Source: Thiohalospira sp046546335
Lineage (GTDB): Bacteria > Pseudomonadota > Gammaproteobacteria > Thiohalospirales > Thiohalospiraceae
Length of the DNA: 5,950 nt
NCBI RefSeq assembly: GCF_046546335.1
Contig: NZ_JBKGYA010000129.1
Direction: 5' to 3' (one strand)
The notes below the pieces were generated by a model, which saw nothing but the letters and a program-made list of their open reading frames with translations, ran no database searches and was not told the DNA's origin. The position numbers were made by a program, and so were the translations under genes. Below, piece by piece: positions 4,761-5,950 of the stretch; position 1 is the stretch's first letter; each line of letters opens with the position of its first letter.

Positions 4761-5950
4761 ATGGGCAGGCTGGTCTCGTATTTCCACAACGTCCGGATCT
4801 GGGTGCGTCTGAGCATCCTCATCTGGCTCCTGCTCGCCGTCGCCTGGACCGGCATGATCGTCTGGGCCGCCTTCGAACAGCGCGATACCGCCGTGGAGCA
4901 GGCGGAGGGCTTCGCCCGGAGCCTCCACCAGAGCACCCTGGCCGGGCTGACCACCCTCATGATCACCGGCCAGATGGAGAAGCGGGACCACTACCTGGAG
5001 CAGGTCCAGGAGCTCGGCTCCATCCGGGATCTGCGCGTCCTGCGCGGAGACGGTGTGGCGCGCCAGTACGGCGAGGGTTCGGAGGAGGAACAGCCCCGGG
5101 ACGACGTGGAGGTCGAGGTCCTGGAGAGCGGTGACTCCTGGATCGCCGAGGCCGACGGCGGCTCCACCCTGCGCGCAGTGATCCCCGCCTACAATCGCGA
5201 GGACTATCTGGGCAAGAACTGCACGAGCTGCCACTCCGAGGCCGAGGAGGGCGAAGTGCTGGGGGCAGTGGCCATGCGCATGGACCTCGATAGCGTCAAC
5301 GGCGCGGTCTTCGACTTCACGCGCAATATCTTCGTGGTGGCCATCCTCATCAGCCTGCCGCTCATCGGGGCGGTCTGGTTCTTCATCACCCGCTTCGTGA
5401 CCAACCCCCTCAAGGAGATGACCCGGGGCATGGACGAGATCGCCTCCGGCGGGGGCGACCTCACCCAGCGGCTGCCCGTGCGCGGCCGGGACGAGATCGG
5501 CGAGGCCTCGTCGGCCTTCAACCGGGTCATGGAGACCTTCCGTGAGCTGGTCTCCCGGGTGACCGCTGCGGTGGAGCGGCTGGGGTCGGCCTCGGACGAG
5601 CTGGGCCATGCCGCCCGCTCCGCCGAGGAGACCGGGACCAAGCAGCGTACCCAGACCGACCAGGCGGCTACCGCGACCACGGAGATGACCAGCTCCATCC
5701 AGGAGGTAGCGCGCAATGCCCAGCAGGCCGCCGATGCGGCCAACGAGGCCAATTCCAATGCGGACCAGGGCGCCGAGACGGTGCGCGAGGCGGTGAAGCG
5801 CATCGAGGCGCTGGCCGACGAGGTCCGCAAGGGCGCCGAGACCATCTCCGATCTGGAGACCAAGAGCGCCGACATCGGCCGGGTCATGGAGATGATCCGC
5901 GAGATCGCCGAGCAGACCAACCTGCTGGCGCTGAACGCCGCCATCGAGGC
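4761..5950 (+). CDS. methyl-accepting chemotaxis protein with periplasmic c-type heme motif, 3' truncated
   Basis: This transmembrane chemoreceptor signals to CheA/CheW. The first 396 codons are present and the frame runs off the right edge. Domain order: short cytoplasmic start; TM1 at about 14-37; periplasmic domain at 38-186; TM2 at about 188-210; HAMP at about 211-264 (NPLKEM with P216, then GRDEIGE); and the methylated coiled-coil domain, reaching the conserved tip EIAEQTNLLALNAAIE (381-396). The periplasmic domain contains GKNCTSCHSE: C154, C157 and H158 form CxxCH, the covalent attachment site for heme c with His as proximal ligand (codons 5220-5234). It is followed by a strand-like LGAVAMRMDLD, as in c-heme sensor domains of other bacterial chemoreceptors. 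Candidate distal ligands include H56, M68, M72 and H78, unproven. The likely input is redox state or a heme ligand. A GGGGGAG ribosome site (4744-4750) precedes ATG 4761. The remaining coiled coil, with the rest of the tip and the second methylation helix, should lie to the right. Confidence 0.93.
   Translation, partial: MGRLVSYFHNVRIWVRLSILIWLLLAVAWTGMIVWAAFEQRDTAVEQAEGFARSLHQSTLAGLTTLMITGQMEKRDHYLEQVQELGSIRDLRVLRGDGVARQYGEGSEEEQPRDDVEVEVLESGDSWIAEADGGSTLRAVIPAYNREDYLGKNCTSCHSEAEEGEVLGAVAMRMDLDSVNGAVFDFTRNIFVVAILISLPLIGAVWFFITRFVTNPLKEMTRGMDEIASGGGDLTQRLPVRGRDEIGEASSAFNRVMETFRELVSRVTAAVERLGSASDELGHAARSAEETGTKQRTQTDQAATATTEMTSSIQEVARNAQQAADAANEANSNADQGAETVREAVKRIEALADEVRKGAETISDLETKSADIGRVMEMIREIAEQTNLLALNAAIE

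Noticed and set aside
4734..5609. 291-codon minus-strand open frame opposite the chemoreceptor
   Set aside because: It has a His/Asp/Gly/Leu-rich low-information translation antisense to a well-supported MCP frame, with no motif of its own.

Overview
The window is a GC-rich (by eye roughly two thirds or more G+C), densely packed bacterial chromosome segment. Gene content points to a Gram-negative proteobacterium, most plausibly a gammaproteobacterium: a close AmpD relative for peptidoglycan recycling, a TIGR02281-type membrane-anchored aspartic protease, an Mrp-type Na+/H+ antiporter subunit, and a chemoreceptor with a c-type heme motif. A halophilic or alkaliphilic sulfur-oxidising type of lineage (for example Ectothiorhodospiraceae-like) would fit, but that is inference from gene content only. 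No transposons, tRNAs, rRNAs, CRISPR arrays or phage structural genes are visible.

Layout. The left third (1-1985) is one minus-strand gene, the N-terminal 661 residues of an MrpA/MnhA/PhaA-type antiporter subunit that runs off the left edge. A 110-base leader packed with inverted repeats (1986-2095) separates it from an upstream gene on the same strand, a 177-residue single-helix membrane-anchored retropepsin-like protease (2096-2629). A divergent spacer (2630-2993) follows. It holds a possible promoter, a stem-loop, a well-initiated 39-codon leader ORF (2885-3004) and two mutually exclusive hairpins. The plus strand then carries a short CI-type helix-turn-helix regulator (2994-3401) that overlaps the ampD start by 4 bases (ampD 3398-3979), a two-CBS-domain protein with a long disordered N-terminus (4051-4689), and a methyl-accepting chemotaxis protein whose periplasmic domain contains CxxCH (4761 to the right edge).

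How the genes may work together. The HTH-ampD pair looks like a translationally coupled two-gene operon linking a DNA-binding protein to cytosolic cleavage of anhydro-muropeptides; the leader ORF that overlaps the HTH start suggests the pair is controlled at translation. The CBS gene has its own candidate extended -10 promoter and probably senses adenine nucleotides. The heme chemoreceptor would report redox state or a gaseous or soluble heme ligand to the chemotaxis system. The antiporter is probably the first gene of an mrp/pha operon extending to the left. The strongest candidates for something undescribed are the leader ORF with alternative hairpins, the HTH-ampD coupling, and the heme-containing chemoreceptor input domain.
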